Assembly (NCBI GenBank): GCA_016839555.1
Contig: JAEOUA010000006.1
Span: 62,001 to 126,000, forward strand
Source of the DNA: Promethearchaeota archaeon
GTDB taxonomy: Archaea; Asgardarchaeota; Lokiarchaeia; Sigyniarchaeales; SOKP01
Direction of reading: 5' to 3'
Length of the DNA: 64,000 nucleotides
Part shown: in pieces, positions 36,811 to 46,575 of the stretch
Numbering within the stretch: the stretch's first letter is position 1
How the letters are laid out: every line of letters starts with the position of its first letter
Made by a program: the position numbers and the translations under genes
Notes under the pieces: model-generated
The model's input: only the letters and a program-made list of their open reading frames with translations
The model's database searches: none
What the model was told of the DNA's origin: nothing

Positions 36811-36909
36811 AATTGATTTAAGGATCCTATTTATTGAAATATAAATATCCAGTTTATTAAGTAGGAAAATCGGAAATTATTAAATAAAAAGCAAGGTATA
36901 CTTATAATT

Positions 36910-38412
36910 ATGAATAGGAAACAAATACAAATTCAAGTAGTATTTATTGGAAAGCCTCAATGGGAAGCAGGCTGGCCTTATATTGGATATGATAATGAGG
37001 AATTAATTAATAACATTATGGAACATCTTACTATAACTTTTCCGGATATAATTTTTCACCAAAAAGATATTATCACTACTTATAATGCTCCATTAGTAAA
37101 TAATATAAAAAATAGCTTAGAGGATGCTGACGGGTTAATATTGTTTACTATCGGTCATTACGGTGATCCTGGAATAATTAACGCGGGAATAGAAATCATC
37201 GAATCAAAAGATATTCCTTGCTTATTAGCTAATCTTGTGTACGCAGGAGATCATACCTTTATTAAAATTTATACCTTAATTAAACACAAAAAAAATCAAG
37301 TATATCCCATTTCTTCACAACACTTTAAAGATTTTGATAAATATATTAAAATTTTATATAATATTTTGCGCTTGAAAGGAGAAAAGGTTTTTTTACTTGC
37401 TACAGAATCAAGAGAGATGGATTGGGATAAAATTTTAGAACTTTTTAAACCAGAACGAAAAAAGATTTTACAGACACACCCTGAATTTATAAATCAGATA
37501 GGAACTATGAGAAACGATGAATATGAATTTTTTACGGACTTAGAAGGAGCGGATCAAGCTCATCCATGGAGAGTAAATCCAGAAATTTATAAAAAACAAT
37601 TGTTAGAAACGTTTGGAGTTGAATTAGTACATGGAAATCCTGATGAGATCGCAAAACACTATGATGCGGTTGAAAAAGAAGAGGCGGAACAAATCGCCGA
37701 AAAATGGATTAATGAAGCCGGTGAAGTACTCCCTACTAAAGATACGATAATAAACTCAGCTAAAGTATATTTAGCATTAAAGGAATTATTAAAGGAACAA
37801 GATTATAAATATAGTGTATTTACGCCCGATTGTGGTACATTATTATTACTTGGAAAGTTTCCTGCATATCCGTGCATGGCATTTTTTGAATTAAGCAAAG
37901 AAAATATTTATGGCATTTGCGAGTCAGATACAAATTCAGCAATAAGCTTTTTATTAGGATTATATTTAACAGGCAGGCCTGGGTATGTTTCTAATCATAC
38001 GCTCGATTTAGTGAATGATCGTGTTACCTATATGCACTGTGTTGCTCCATGCAATTATTATGGAGAGGAAGGAAAGTTTCTGAACTATGATATCGTATAT
38101 CATGGAGAATCAAATTTCTTGGGTGCATCGCCCCGGGTCAAGTTCCCAAAAGGTGAGCTGGTTACAACCGTGAAAATAAGCGTTGCCCAGAGAAAAATTG
38201 CCTTACGTCAAGGTATAATCATTGAAAATGTACAAGAACCAGGAGGCTGCGTAGCAAAAGTATGGGTAAAAGATAATGTGAAAAAAATACTGGAGAACTA
38301 TGATTGGGAGACCTTTGGATGGCATCGTGTAACCTTTTTAGGTGATTGGAAGGAAAATTTTGAGGTTGCCGCCAAATTCTTGGGACTAGAATTCATTCAA
38401 GAAGATCAATAA
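36910..38412 (+). CDS. L-fucose/L-arabinose isomerase-like protein
   Basis: 500 aa, two Rossmann-like halves plus a C-terminal beta-rich domain. The central motif YGICESDTNSAISFLLGLYL and TGRPGYVSN, and the metal-site segment VTYMHCVAPCNYYG, correspond to the FucI/AraA superfamily. It would interconvert an aldose and a ketose, perhaps a deoxy sugar. First of three plus-strand genes with a GPH carrier and a URO-D-like methyltransferase. The fucosidase at 20866 could supply L-fucose but is 15 kb away. Substrate not determined by sequence. Confidence 0.7.
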   Translation: MNRKQIQIQVVFIGKPQWEAGWPYIGYDNEELINNIMEHLTITFPDIIFHQKDIITTYNAPLVNNIKNSLEDADGLILFTIGHYGDPGIINAGIEIIESKDIPCLLANLVYAGDHTFIKIYTLIKHKKNQVYPISSQHFKDFDKYIKILYNILRLKGEKVFLLATESREMDWDKILELFKPERKKILQTHPEFINQIGTMRNDEYEFFTDLEGADQAHPWRVNPEIYKKQLLETFGVELVHGNPDEIAKHYDAVEKEEAEQIAEKWINEAGEVLPTKDTIINSAKVYLALKELLKEQDYKYSVFTPDCGTLLLLGKFPAYPCMAFFELSKENIYGICESDTNSAISFLLGLYLTGRPGYVSNHTLDLVNDRVTYMHCVAPCNYYGEEGKFLNYDIVYHGESNFLGASPRVKFPKGELVTTVKISVAQRKIALRQGIIIENVQEPGGCVAKVWVKDNVKKILENYDWETFGWHRVTFLGDWKENFEVAAKFLGLEFIQEDQ

Positions 38413-38529
38413 AAAAAGCTTTATTAATATGATGCTCATATAATAACTCTTAAATATGAAGAAAAGAAATATTAACATATTGTTATTTAATCTATTTAAA
38501 ACTAAAAATAAATATCATATGTGAAAATC

Positions 38530-39921
38530 ATGAAAGAACGTAAATTTTTAGTATTTCCTTTACCTAAGTTCGGGACCTCCGTTGTTATGGGAATCGCAGA
38601 CTTTGCCTTGGCAACATTATACATTGTAGGATATCAAATCACACCCTTCCTTGTAGGACTTGCATTAGCATTAGGGAAAATTACGATTGCTGCATCTCAA
38701 TTCTTTTTTGGGTGGGTTAGTGATCAAACCCATTCATCTAATTGGGGAAGAAGAAAGCCGTATTTCCTTATCTTAAGCCCCATTTTAGCGGTAGCTACCA
38801 TATTTTTATTAATCCCTAGTTTGATCATACCACTTGATAATCCATTTACCCTCTTTATTTGGTTATTAGTATGGTATCAAATATTCAATATTAGTTATGG
38901 TGTCACCACACCCTATGAATCTTGGATGGCGGAGCAATTTACCGTGAATGAGCGTCCTAAAGCTGCCCAGTATCTTAATATCTTAAGTATGGCGGGAACC
39001 GGAGTAATGGCTATATTTTCAATGCTTGTATTAACTCAGTTTACCGATAAAGTGAAATTAAACCCCGAAGTGATTCCGGGAGAATTTTTATATAGTGTAC
39101 TCGCTTTTAGTATCATTTTAATCGTATTATTTTACCTTGTGGTATTTTTAATGCCGACAGAACCTTATCAGGAGATTAAAACCACGATGGTGGAGCGATT
39201 AAAGATTGTTTTAAAGAACAGAAATTATCTACTAGTTAATGTGATGATAGGAATTGCCAGTTTGGCGTGGTCTATGATTGGCTCGTTAATTTTACTTTTT
39301 CTGGAAAAAGTTTTACAATTTGAATTGATATTTTATATCATCACTGCCGCGGCATATCTTTTGGGAATTCTTGTATTTTTGTATATTTGGAGAAAATTGA
39401 TCGTTAATAAAGGAAAGAAAACAACTCTGCTGTATGTGTTTTTATTAGCAATTATCACTCTTCCTTTTTCACTTTTAGGGGTTATTCGAGGAGGTTTTTC
39501 AATTATTTATGGAATCTTATTTATCCTCTCTATTGCAGCAGCGATGGGCGGCTGGTTTTTATTCCCAAGCATTTTATTGGCTGACCTTGCAGAAGATGAT
39601 CAGAAAAAAACGGGAGAATTAAAAGCGGGCATTTATAAGGGCTTCCCCAGCATAATATTAAATGCTTTTCAAGCAATGGGACTTCTTCTCATGGGATTTA
39701 TCTTAGAACTCCCTCAAATATCAGTAGGTCCGACAACCTATTCTTTTGGATGGAATGTATTTAGATTTGGGGATTTTGCTATTCGTTTTTTTACTATTTT
39801 TGTAGAAACTTCTAATATATCCCTGGGATACGTGCTCTGGGGTCCAATTTGCTCCATCATATTAATTGGTGCATATTTCTTTTCGAAAAAATTTATCATC
39901 GTTGATTTTGATTGGGAATAA
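38530..39921 (+). CDS. MFS sugar carrier, glycoside-pentoside-hexuronide type
   Basis: 463 aa from the ATG at 38530, placed 6 nt after a GTGA ribosome site. Twelve predicted membrane helices. GPH features: GKITIAASQFFFGWVSDQTH, SSNWGRRKPYFLILSP, YGVTTPYESWMAEQF and DLAEDDQKKTGELKAGIYKG. Likely a cation-coupled sugar importer. Lies 117 nt behind the isomerase-like gene, which supports a sugar substrate. Confidence 0.85.
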   Translation: MKERKFLVFPLPKFGTSVVMGIADFALATLYIVGYQITPFLVGLALALGKITIAASQFFFGWVSDQTHSSNWGRRKPYFLILSPILAVATIFLLIPSLIIPLDNPFTLFIWLLVWYQIFNISYGVTTPYESWMAEQFTVNERPKAAQYLNILSMAGTGVMAIFSMLVLTQFTDKVKLNPEVIPGEFLYSVLAFSIILIVLFYLVVFLMPTEPYQEIKTTMVERLKIVLKNRNYLLVNVMIGIASLAWSMIGSLILLFLEKVLQFELIFYIITAAAYLLGILVFLYIWRKLIVNKGKKTTLLYVFLLAIITLPFSLLGVIRGGFSIIYGILFILSIAAAMGGWFLFPSILLADLAEDDQKKTGELKAGIYKGFPSIILNAFQAMGLLLMGFILELPQISVGPTTYSFGWNVFRFGDFAIRFFTIFVETSNISLGYVLWGPICSIILIGAYFFSKKFIIVDFDWE

Positions 39922-39967
39922 TTAAATAATAAACTTAAAATATTTTTTTTTCATTTATTCATTATTT

Positions 39968-41044
39968 ATGAACTCAAAAGAGCGTATTCTTGCAGTCTAT
40001 AATCGGGAAAAAAGAAACACTTTAGACCGAGTTCCCAGCCACGTACAATATGTAGCTCCTGAGTTTATATCAAAATATGCGGATTATTTTTCAAACACTT
40101 ATGATCAGAATTTATTCAATCAATATTTTGGCGCTCCCTTTGCTTTAGGATTTGATTCCATTTTTGCGCCTATTCCTTCGAGTATAAAATTTCGTAGTCT
40201 ACAAATTGAACTGAAAGGGGGAGAAACAATAAGAATTGGAGTGAATGGTCAATCAATTAGGGCAAAAACCACGTATTATGAAGGAGGTTACGTAAATTCT
40301 TTAGAGATTTTAAATCAAATGAAGGACAAGTTAAAATTTGTTGATAAAAAAAGGGAGATTCAATATGTATTAAATAATTATGAGAAAATTGAAAAACACA
40401 TTTATCCGATAGTAATGGTTGGTGGAATTTTCGATAGAACATGGCAAGCAATGGGAATGACGGAATTTAGTAAACATTTTCGGAAAAAAACCGAACTATA
40501 TAAGAAATTAATTAGCTTTTATGCGGAAATTATGAATAATGATATTAGGGGATTGATTGAAGCAACTGATTACTCAGAAAGAATCATCAATATTTTAGAT
40601 GATGTAGCCTATAGAGGGAGAACTATGATTTCACCAACTCAATGGGAGCAAGATTTTATGCCTTATTATAAGGATGTAACTGATATAATTAGCTCAGCAG
40701 GTATGATTCCACAAGTTCACACTGATGGAGATCCTACCGATTTAATCCCTTATTTTCAAAAGGCGGGATTTAGAGGCCTTCAAGGATGGGAAGGAGGCGC
40801 CGATCCTTTTTTTATTAATGAACATTTTCCTGAGTTTGTAGTGCTGGGATTTGGAGATGTTAGTCATATCCTTCCTTATGGAACAGAAGCTCAAATAAAG
40901 GCTCATGCTCAGCAGTTAATGGATGCTCTTAAAGAGAATAGGCATTTTATTATTGGTCCTAGTACCATTATATATGAAAAAATTCCTTTAAAGAATATCC
41001 AAATATTCATGAAAACAATAAAGAATTTTGGAAAATATTATTAA
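39968..41044 (+). CDS. URO-D-fold methyltransferase-like protein
   Basis: 358 aa. NSKERILAVYNREKRNTLDRVP start, DDVAYRGRTMISPTQWEQDF, and PQVHTDGDPTDLIPYFQKAG are typical of the uroporphyrinogen-decarboxylase-like superfamily that includes cobalamin-dependent methyltransferases MtaA/MtbA. The MtaA zinc signature (His-x-Cys with distal Cys) is not complete: histidine is there (VHTDGD) but no cysteine follows, so catalytic function is uncertain. Follows the GPH carrier by 46 nt and is probably in its transcript. Confidence 0.75.
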   Translation: MNSKERILAVYNREKRNTLDRVPSHVQYVAPEFISKYADYFSNTYDQNLFNQYFGAPFALGFDSIFAPIPSSIKFRSLQIELKGGETIRIGVNGQSIRAKTTYYEGGYVNSLEILNQMKDKLKFVDKKREIQYVLNNYEKIEKHIYPIVMVGGIFDRTWQAMGMTEFSKHFRKKTELYKKLISFYAEIMNNDIRGLIEATDYSERIINILDDVAYRGRTMISPTQWEQDFMPYYKDVTDIISSAGMIPQVHTDGDPTDLIPYFQKAGFRGLQGWEGGADPFFINEHFPEFVVLGFGDVSHILPYGTEAQIKAHAQQLMDALKENRHFIIGPSTIIYEKIPLKNIQIFMKTIKNFGKYY

Positions 41045-41114
41045 TCTTAAAAATTCAATTAAAATATAAGTGTCTATAAAATAATTATTTAAATAGCTTG
41101 TTATTAAAAATTAT

Positions 41115-41480
41115 TTAATCTTTATTAACGCATTTTTCAATCGAAATTATTAAGTCTTTTATCGTAAATGGCTTAGCTAAAAAATCAGCTATCCCTAAGG
41201 TTAATGTTTCTTCTTTAATAGTTTGATCAGCACTGATAAAAATAATTTTAACATTTGGATCTAATTTTAGTATTTCGCTTGATGCTTCGAGACCATTTTT
41301 GAGCGGCATACGATGATCCATTAGAATAACATCTGGTTTTTTTGTAAAACTTTTAAACATATCTACTGCTTGCATCCCATTAGATGCAATCCCTACTAAT
41401 TCAAAACCATTTAATATGAGAACTTTTTTAAAAAAGAGGAGTATTGAGGGTTCATCATCAACAACAAATACTCTAACTAT
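41115..41480 (-). CDS. Response regulator receiver domain, probably AUA-started
   Basis: 121 residues if initiated at ATA 41480, directly after the kinase stop. Receiver residues are complete: D8, D9 (VVDDEPS), phosphoacceptor D55 (VILMDHRMP), S83 and K103 (FLAKPF). The first ATG (41375) would remove the first two strands and the acidic pocket. A GAGGTG ribosome site lies 6 nt before the ATA, at the same distance as before ATG in other genes. No output domain. It shares frame with the kinase, with a single TAA between them, so a hybrid kinase split by a stop is the alternative. Confidence 0.75.
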   Translation of the reverse strand: MVRVFVVDDEPSILLFFKKVLILNGFELVGIASNGMQAVDMFKSFTKKPDVILMDHRMPLKNGLEASSEILKLDPNVKIIFISADQTIKEETLTLGIADFLAKPFTIKDLIISIEKCVNKD

Positions 41481-43550
41481 TTATGACACCTCTGGAATTA
41501 ATAATATGAATTTACTTCCCTTAGAAAAATCATCCTTTACTCTATTTTCCACCCAAATAAACCCATTATAAGACTCTATAATTTTTTTTGTTAAAGATAA
41601 TCCTAAACCGCGTCCGTAATAAGTTCTATTTTCTTCAGCAGCTCTTAAAAATATCATTTCTTTTTTTTCATCTAAAATCCCTATTCCATTATCTATAAAT
41701 TCAAATTTAATAAAGGATTTATTATTTCTTTCTTCTTTAGATATTCTTATTAAGATTTCAATTATTTTAGAATCATTATGTTTTATAGCATTTATTAATA
41801 GATTTTCGAAAACATCTTCAAGAAATTCATTTGCCTGAATATAAATCTGGTTTGAGATAGTTTCTATTTCTATTTCAAGAGGTTTAATATGAGGGCTCTT
41901 TTTAATCCTTTTAATTATTGTATTCAGAATATTATAGGCATTTATTTTTTCTAATTCAAATTTTTCTTTTTCGAGTAATGAAAATTTATGTATATTTAAA
42001 ACTAATCTTGATCCTCTTTCTATTTGAATTTCAATAGTATTTAAATCCTCCAAAATATTGATTTCTTTTTCTAAGTCTTTAATATTGATCTTAATTAATT
42101 CCAAACCCGTTAAGATGGATTGCAGTATATTATTAATATCATGGGCAAAAAGATCTTTATAGAATTCCACTCGATTATATGCTTTTTTATATTTAATTTT
42201 TGATTTTTTTAATTTTTTCTCTGCTTGCTTTCTCCTTTTTTCGGACCTTATTTTTTGGACTCCAAAAGCTAAATTTTCCGCCAACTTTTCTAACAATTTT
42301 GACTCCTCAGCATAAAACGCATTTTCGAGTTTAGAGTATATGTTCAATGCCCCTATTGCTTCGTTATCTATGATTAAAGGGAGTGCAATTGATGATTTAT
42401 AACCACGTTTAATAGCATCTTCTCTCCAAGGTTCAAAAGAAGGATCCTCTAAAATATTCCTACAAATTATAGGTTTGGCTGTACGGATGGCTTTGCCTGT
42501 AGGACCTTTACCCTTGTCTGTTTCAGCCCAAGAAATATTGATAGCCTCTAAATAACCATCTTCAAATCCAGCCTTGGCAATGGGTACTACTGATTTAGAA
42601 ATATCTTCTTTTTTTAATCCAATCCAAGCTAAACAATACCCTCCTATTTCAATTATAATATCGCATATCTTTTGAAATAAGGCTGATTCATTATTAAATT
42701 GAATTAATTGAGAATTACATTCACTAAGCATCTTATATGCCCTATTGAGTCTATTTAATTCCCTTTTAACTTTAATTTTTTCAGTAAAATCTTCAATAGA
42801 AGCAACCATTCCATTAAAATTCTTATTCTTATCAAAAAGAGGGGCACCATTTACATTAAGAAATACCTTTTCTTTATTTGGTAATTCAATTGAGTATTTT
42901 ATATTATAAACAGTTTTTTTAGTTCGTTTTACAATAGAGAAAGGTAAATTTTCATCTGGAACAGTATTTCCTTCATAATCGGTGGGTCTCCATTCTGGTG
43001 AATTATAAGTCATATTAACAATTTCTTCCATTTTTAATCCTAAAATATCTTCGGCTTTTTTATTTGCAAAAATAATGTTGCCCTTCTTATTATAAACCGT
43101 AATACCTATCGGACTCGTATCAACAATTTTTGATTTGAGTTCTCTTTCAATTTTCAAATCCTGTATAAGTTGCTCACGATCTGTTATATCATCTCCAATA
43201 CTTAATATTGCATTAATCTCATTATTTTGATCCGTTATTATAGAATTCTTCCATAATATTATTCTTTCTAACCCTCCTCTCAAAAGTATTGGATAACTAT
43301 AGGTTTTAATTACTTGGGATTCACCTTGAATTATTTTCTCAAAAACCTTAATTAATTCCTCTCTTTTTCGCTTTGGAACAAAAGTTTCAAACCAGTTCTT
43401 TCCAATTACTTCTTTTATTTTATATCCAATTAATTCACATCCAAAGCTATTTAAAAAAACGATCTTTTTGTTATTGTCTATGATTACAATAATAGATTCA
43501 GAATTATCGAAATAATCTTTAAGAAGAGATGGTTCAATGTTGTCAGACAT
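41481..43550 (-). CDS. PAS-PAS-GAF sensor histidine kinase
   Basis: 689 aa, cytoplasmic. PAS domains at about 8-125 and 145-262, a GAF domain at about 280-430 (WAETDKGKGPTGKAIRTAKP), a coiled linker, phosphoacceptor H470 in LFAHDINNILQS, and an ATPase domain with NLLINAIKHND, DNGIGIL and GRGLGLSLTKK. The H-box lacks the Glu-Pro of bacterial HisKA and matches the archaeal form. No membrane segments, so it senses an internal signal. Next gene (same frame, one stop away) is a receiver domain, its likely partner. Confidence 0.9.
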   Translation of the reverse strand: MSDNIEPSLLKDYFDNSESIIVIIDNNKKIVFLNSFGCELIGYKIKEVIGKNWFETFVPKRKREELIKVFEKIIQGESQVIKTYSYPILLRGGLERIILWKNSIITDQNNEINAILSIGDDITDREQLIQDLKIERELKSKIVDTSPIGITVYNKKGNIIFANKKAEDILGLKMEEIVNMTYNSPEWRPTDYEGNTVPDENLPFSIVKRTKKTVYNIKYSIELPNKEKVFLNVNGAPLFDKNKNFNGMVASIEDFTEKIKVKRELNRLNRAYKMLSECNSQLIQFNNESALFQKICDIIIEIGGYCLAWIGLKKEDISKSVVPIAKAGFEDGYLEAINISWAETDKGKGPTGKAIRTAKPIICRNILEDPSFEPWREDAIKRGYKSSIALPLIIDNEAIGALNIYSKLENAFYAEESKLLEKLAENLAFGVQKIRSEKRRKQAEKKLKKSKIKYKKAYNRVEFYKDLFAHDINNILQSILTGLELIKINIKDLEKEINILEDLNTIEIQIERGSRLVLNIHKFSLLEKEKFELEKINAYNILNTIIKRIKKSPHIKPLEIEIETISNQIYIQANEFLEDVFENLLINAIKHNDSKIIEILIRISKEERNNKSFIKFEFIDNGIGILDEKKEMIFLRAAEENRTYYGRGLGLSLTKKIIESYNGFIWVENRVKDDFSKGSKFILLIPEVS

Positions 43551-43749
43551 TTAAGATCAACTATTTATTTTTTAGAATGTCCTTTGAAATTTTTCAATAA
43601 AATCAATGAAGATTAAATTATTTAAATTTGTTGTATAAGAATTGAGAAAAATATTATAGAAAAATGAAATAATTAAGATTTCTAAAAATAATTATTAAAT
43701 TTAAGATTAATAATTTTATATAAATATATTAATTGCTCACTTATTCAAA

Positions 43750-45279
43750 ATGTTAGACATCAAAAAGCTTTATGGTAAAATTGAACAAATTGTTGGTGCA
43801 GATTATCTTACGGATAAAGATTTTATGAAAGCGGCTTATTCTAGAAATGTGGACCCTGCCTTCCCCGATAGATGGCCAGATCTAATCATTCGCCCAGGTT
43901 CATCAGAGGAAGTATCAGAGATCGTAAAAATTGCTAATAAATATAAAATTAAAATGGTTCCCAGAGGAGGGGGAGCAGATTTAGTTGGGGGAGCTACCAC
44001 GGATGAAGGATTATTAATAGATCTAACACGAATGAACAATATATTAGAAATCAATGAAGATGATTTCTATTGTGTTGTAGAATGTGGAGTTACATGGGGT
44101 GGATTAATTTCAGAATTGTATAAAAAGGATCTGACTACAGGAGTGCTTGGTCCCGGAAGTGGATATTCTGCCACCGTAGGAGGCGCCCTTTCTAATAGTA
44201 CAGCCGGATTTGGATCCACTAAATATGGTTTGGTTCCAGATAATTGTCTTGGGGTGGAAGTGGTATTACCCAACGAAAAAGGAGATATTATTAAAACGGG
44301 TGCGGCATCAAATAAATATGCGGAACCAATATGTAGATATGGGGAATCGCCCGACTTCACAGGGTTATTTATGGGAGATGCGGGCATTTTAGGAATAAAA
44401 ACTAAAGCATACCTAAGAATATTTCCCAATTCTCCTTATAAGGTTCAGAGAAATTATATGCTGAAAAAGGACGATTATGATATCGTATTTAAATTGATGC
44501 ATCAACTGCAGCGTGAGGTCAGAGAAGGTATACACGATTTATATGTTAATCCCAGAGTCGTGGTACAAGTTCTCGCTGGTCAAGCAAAGAGAAAGCCAGA
44601 TAAAAGGGTACGGATTCGGGCTCCAGTCTTTATGTTTATTTTAGAGGCGTTTGACAAGCGCATTTTGGATGTCTATATTGAACAAGTGGATGAAATTATG
44701 GAACCTTATAGTCGTCCCTTCGAATGGCATGAAATTGATTTAGATGAACCGCTGGAGGAAGATTGGAAATTAACGTTAAAATTTCCTTATTCTTATTTTA
44801 ATAAATTTATAGCACTCGCCCCTCCGAAGATTTCTTGTACCACCTGTCATAAGCTTCCCATATCAAAAATGCAAGAAAAAAAGAAGCTTAGTGAGGAGTT
44901 TGATCAACAACACCGTCAAGAGTTTCCCACAGATAGTTTTTCTTTATTTGCTCGTTCTATTCATTTATTACCAAATGGACATTGTGTATTTGCGGGAGGA
45001 TTTAATGCCGAAAATGTAGATGAGGAGCGTGAACAAGCGATGCAGATTTGGCATAAAAAAGTGCGCTCCCAGGTTCGATATGGAGGAGTTCATTATTGGT
45101 TGGGGGAGTCTATTTCACAATCAATAGTAGAAGCAGATGCCTATAGTCCGGAATTCATCACATTTTTTAAAAATATAAAAAAAACGGTTGATCCACATTT
45201 TCTGTTGAGCCCTAATAAATTTCATATGCATAGCTATGAAGATGATATTACACAATATATTGAAAGGGATGAAGAATAG
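43750..45279 (+). CDS. FAD-linked oxidase, GlcD-like
   Basis: 509 aa of the vanillyl-alcohol-oxidase/GlcD fold. FAD-binding segments: PDLIIRPGSSEEVSEIVKIA, VPRGGGADLVGGAT, GPGSGYSATVGGALSNSTAG and YGLVPDNCLGVEVVLP. The C-terminal cap holds an unusual CTTCH (C363-H367). GlcD-type enzymes oxidise 2-hydroxy acids and pass electrons on to GlcF-like Fe-S proteins, and such a protein is encoded immediately downstream. Substrate unknown. A TATA-like TATATAAATA is found about 30 nt before the start. Confidence 0.85.
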   Translation: MLDIKKLYGKIEQIVGADYLTDKDFMKAAYSRNVDPAFPDRWPDLIIRPGSSEEVSEIVKIANKYKIKMVPRGGGADLVGGATTDEGLLIDLTRMNNILEINEDDFYCVVECGVTWGGLISELYKKDLTTGVLGPGSGYSATVGGALSNSTAGFGSTKYGLVPDNCLGVEVVLPNEKGDIIKTGAASNKYAEPICRYGESPDFTGLFMGDAGILGIKTKAYLRIFPNSPYKVQRNYMLKKDDYDIVFKLMHQLQREVREGIHDLYVNPRVVVQVLAGQAKRKPDKRVRIRAPVFMFILEAFDKRILDVYIEQVDEIMEPYSRPFEWHEIDLDEPLEEDWKLTLKFPYSYFNKFIALAPPKISCTTCHKLPISKMQEKKKLSEEFDQQHRQEFPTDSFSLFARSIHLLPNGHCVFAGGFNAENVDEEREQAMQIWHKKVRSQVRYGGVHYWLGESISQSIVEADAYSPEFITFFKNIKKTVDPHFLLSPNKFHMHSYEDDITQYIERDEE

Positions 45280-45288
45280 GTGAAAAAT

Positions 45289-46491
45289 ATGACAGAAGCT
45301 AACACAAAAAAGGAATATAAATATTTAAGCGAATATGATAAAATGCTTATGATTTGTATAAGTTGTGGAGATTGTAGAGAAGCTACCGATATTACCTTAA
45401 ATCCTCCAAGAGTAGGTGTGTGCCCTGTTAAAGATCATACTTCTGGGTTTGAACCATATTTTGGAAGAGGGAAAATGCAAATTATCAGATCTGTATGGCA
45501 AGGTAAACTACAATTAAGTAAGGAGTTATCTGAGGTGTTTTTACAATGTCCTACCTGTAATGCATGCGCGGAAGCGTGTGTATATGATATGGATAATACC
45601 TCTATTTATGAAGCTCTACGAGCAGAATTGTGGGCTGAAGGTTATGCTTTGGAATCTCACGATGAGATGAATGAAGCGATGATTACATTGCTTAATCCTT
45701 ACCAAAGAGATAATAAACTTAAGAAAGATTGGATGGACATGATTGACTTTTCCATTAAAGATGCCAGTAGTCAGCCAGCAGAGGTACTTTTCTATGTGGG
45801 ATGTACTGCAGCCCTTACTCCAGAAATCCGTAATGTTGCAGTTCATACTGCCCAAATCTTAAAAAAATTGGATATTGATTTTTCCGTTTTTGGTGAAAAT
45901 GAAGTGTGCTGTGGGAGTGTAGCAATGAGAACGGGAAATCGCGAGGCATTTAATATAGTAGCGAAAAAAAATTATGAACTTTTCAAACAGAGCGGAGTAA
46001 AAACTATCATTACCAGTTGCGCGGGATGTTATCGAACTCTCAAACTTGATTATCAAGAGATACTTAAAGATTTGAATATAGAGATATTACATACAATCGA
46101 ATTTCTATATCGTATTATCAAGGAAAAACATATAAAATTAAAAAATCTTGGACTCAAGACAACTTATCACGACCCATGCCATACTGGAAGACACGTAGGA
46201 ATTTATGAAGAGCCTAGATTTCTATTACAACAAATGGCAAATTTGACCGAAATGGATACAATTAAGGAAAATGCAAAATGTTGCGGAGCGGGAGGAGGCG
46301 TTAAAAAAGCATTTCCCGAATTGGCATTAGAAATAGCAAAAAGTAGAGTGAAAGAGGCAGAAGAAACAGGAGCAGACTATTTAGTAAGTATCTGTCCATT
46401 TTGTTATAGAAACCTAAATGATGCTATAACGGCATTAAGTTCTAAATTAAAAATGATAGATCTTACCGAATTATTAGATCAAGCATTATAA
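45289..46491 (+). CDS. GlcF/HdrD-like iron-sulfur oxidoreductase subunit
   Basis: 400 aa from the ATG at 45289; the GTG at 45280 is within the AGGTGA ribosome site that overlaps the end of the preceding gene. Two [4Fe-4S] motifs (CISCGDC ... CP; CPTCNACAEAC) are followed by two CCG domains (CGSVAMRTGNR with CAGCYRTL; HDPCHTGR with KCCGAGGG and CPFCY). Pairs with the GlcD-like flavoprotein as an electron-transfer complex, probably at the membrane face or with a soluble carrier. Layout matches GlcF/LutA/HdrD relatives. Confidence 0.88.
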   Translation: MTEANTKKEYKYLSEYDKMLMICISCGDCREATDITLNPPRVGVCPVKDHTSGFEPYFGRGKMQIIRSVWQGKLQLSKELSEVFLQCPTCNACAEACVYDMDNTSIYEALRAELWAEGYALESHDEMNEAMITLLNPYQRDNKLKKDWMDMIDFSIKDASSQPAEVLFYVGCTAALTPEIRNVAVHTAQILKKLDIDFSVFGENEVCCGSVAMRTGNREAFNIVAKKNYELFKQSGVKTIITSCAGCYRTLKLDYQEILKDLNIEILHTIEFLYRIIKEKHIKLKNLGLKTTYHDPCHTGRHVGIYEEPRFLLQQMANLTEMDTIKENAKCCGAGGGVKKAFPELALEIAKSRVKEAEETGADYLVSICPFCYRNLNDAITALSSKLKMIDLTELLDQAL

Positions 46492-46575
46492 AATGTGGTA
46501 TTTAATCCAATAAAAAATTAAAATTATTTAACTTCAAACATTAAATTATAAATAAAGAATTTGTAGGTGAAGAAT

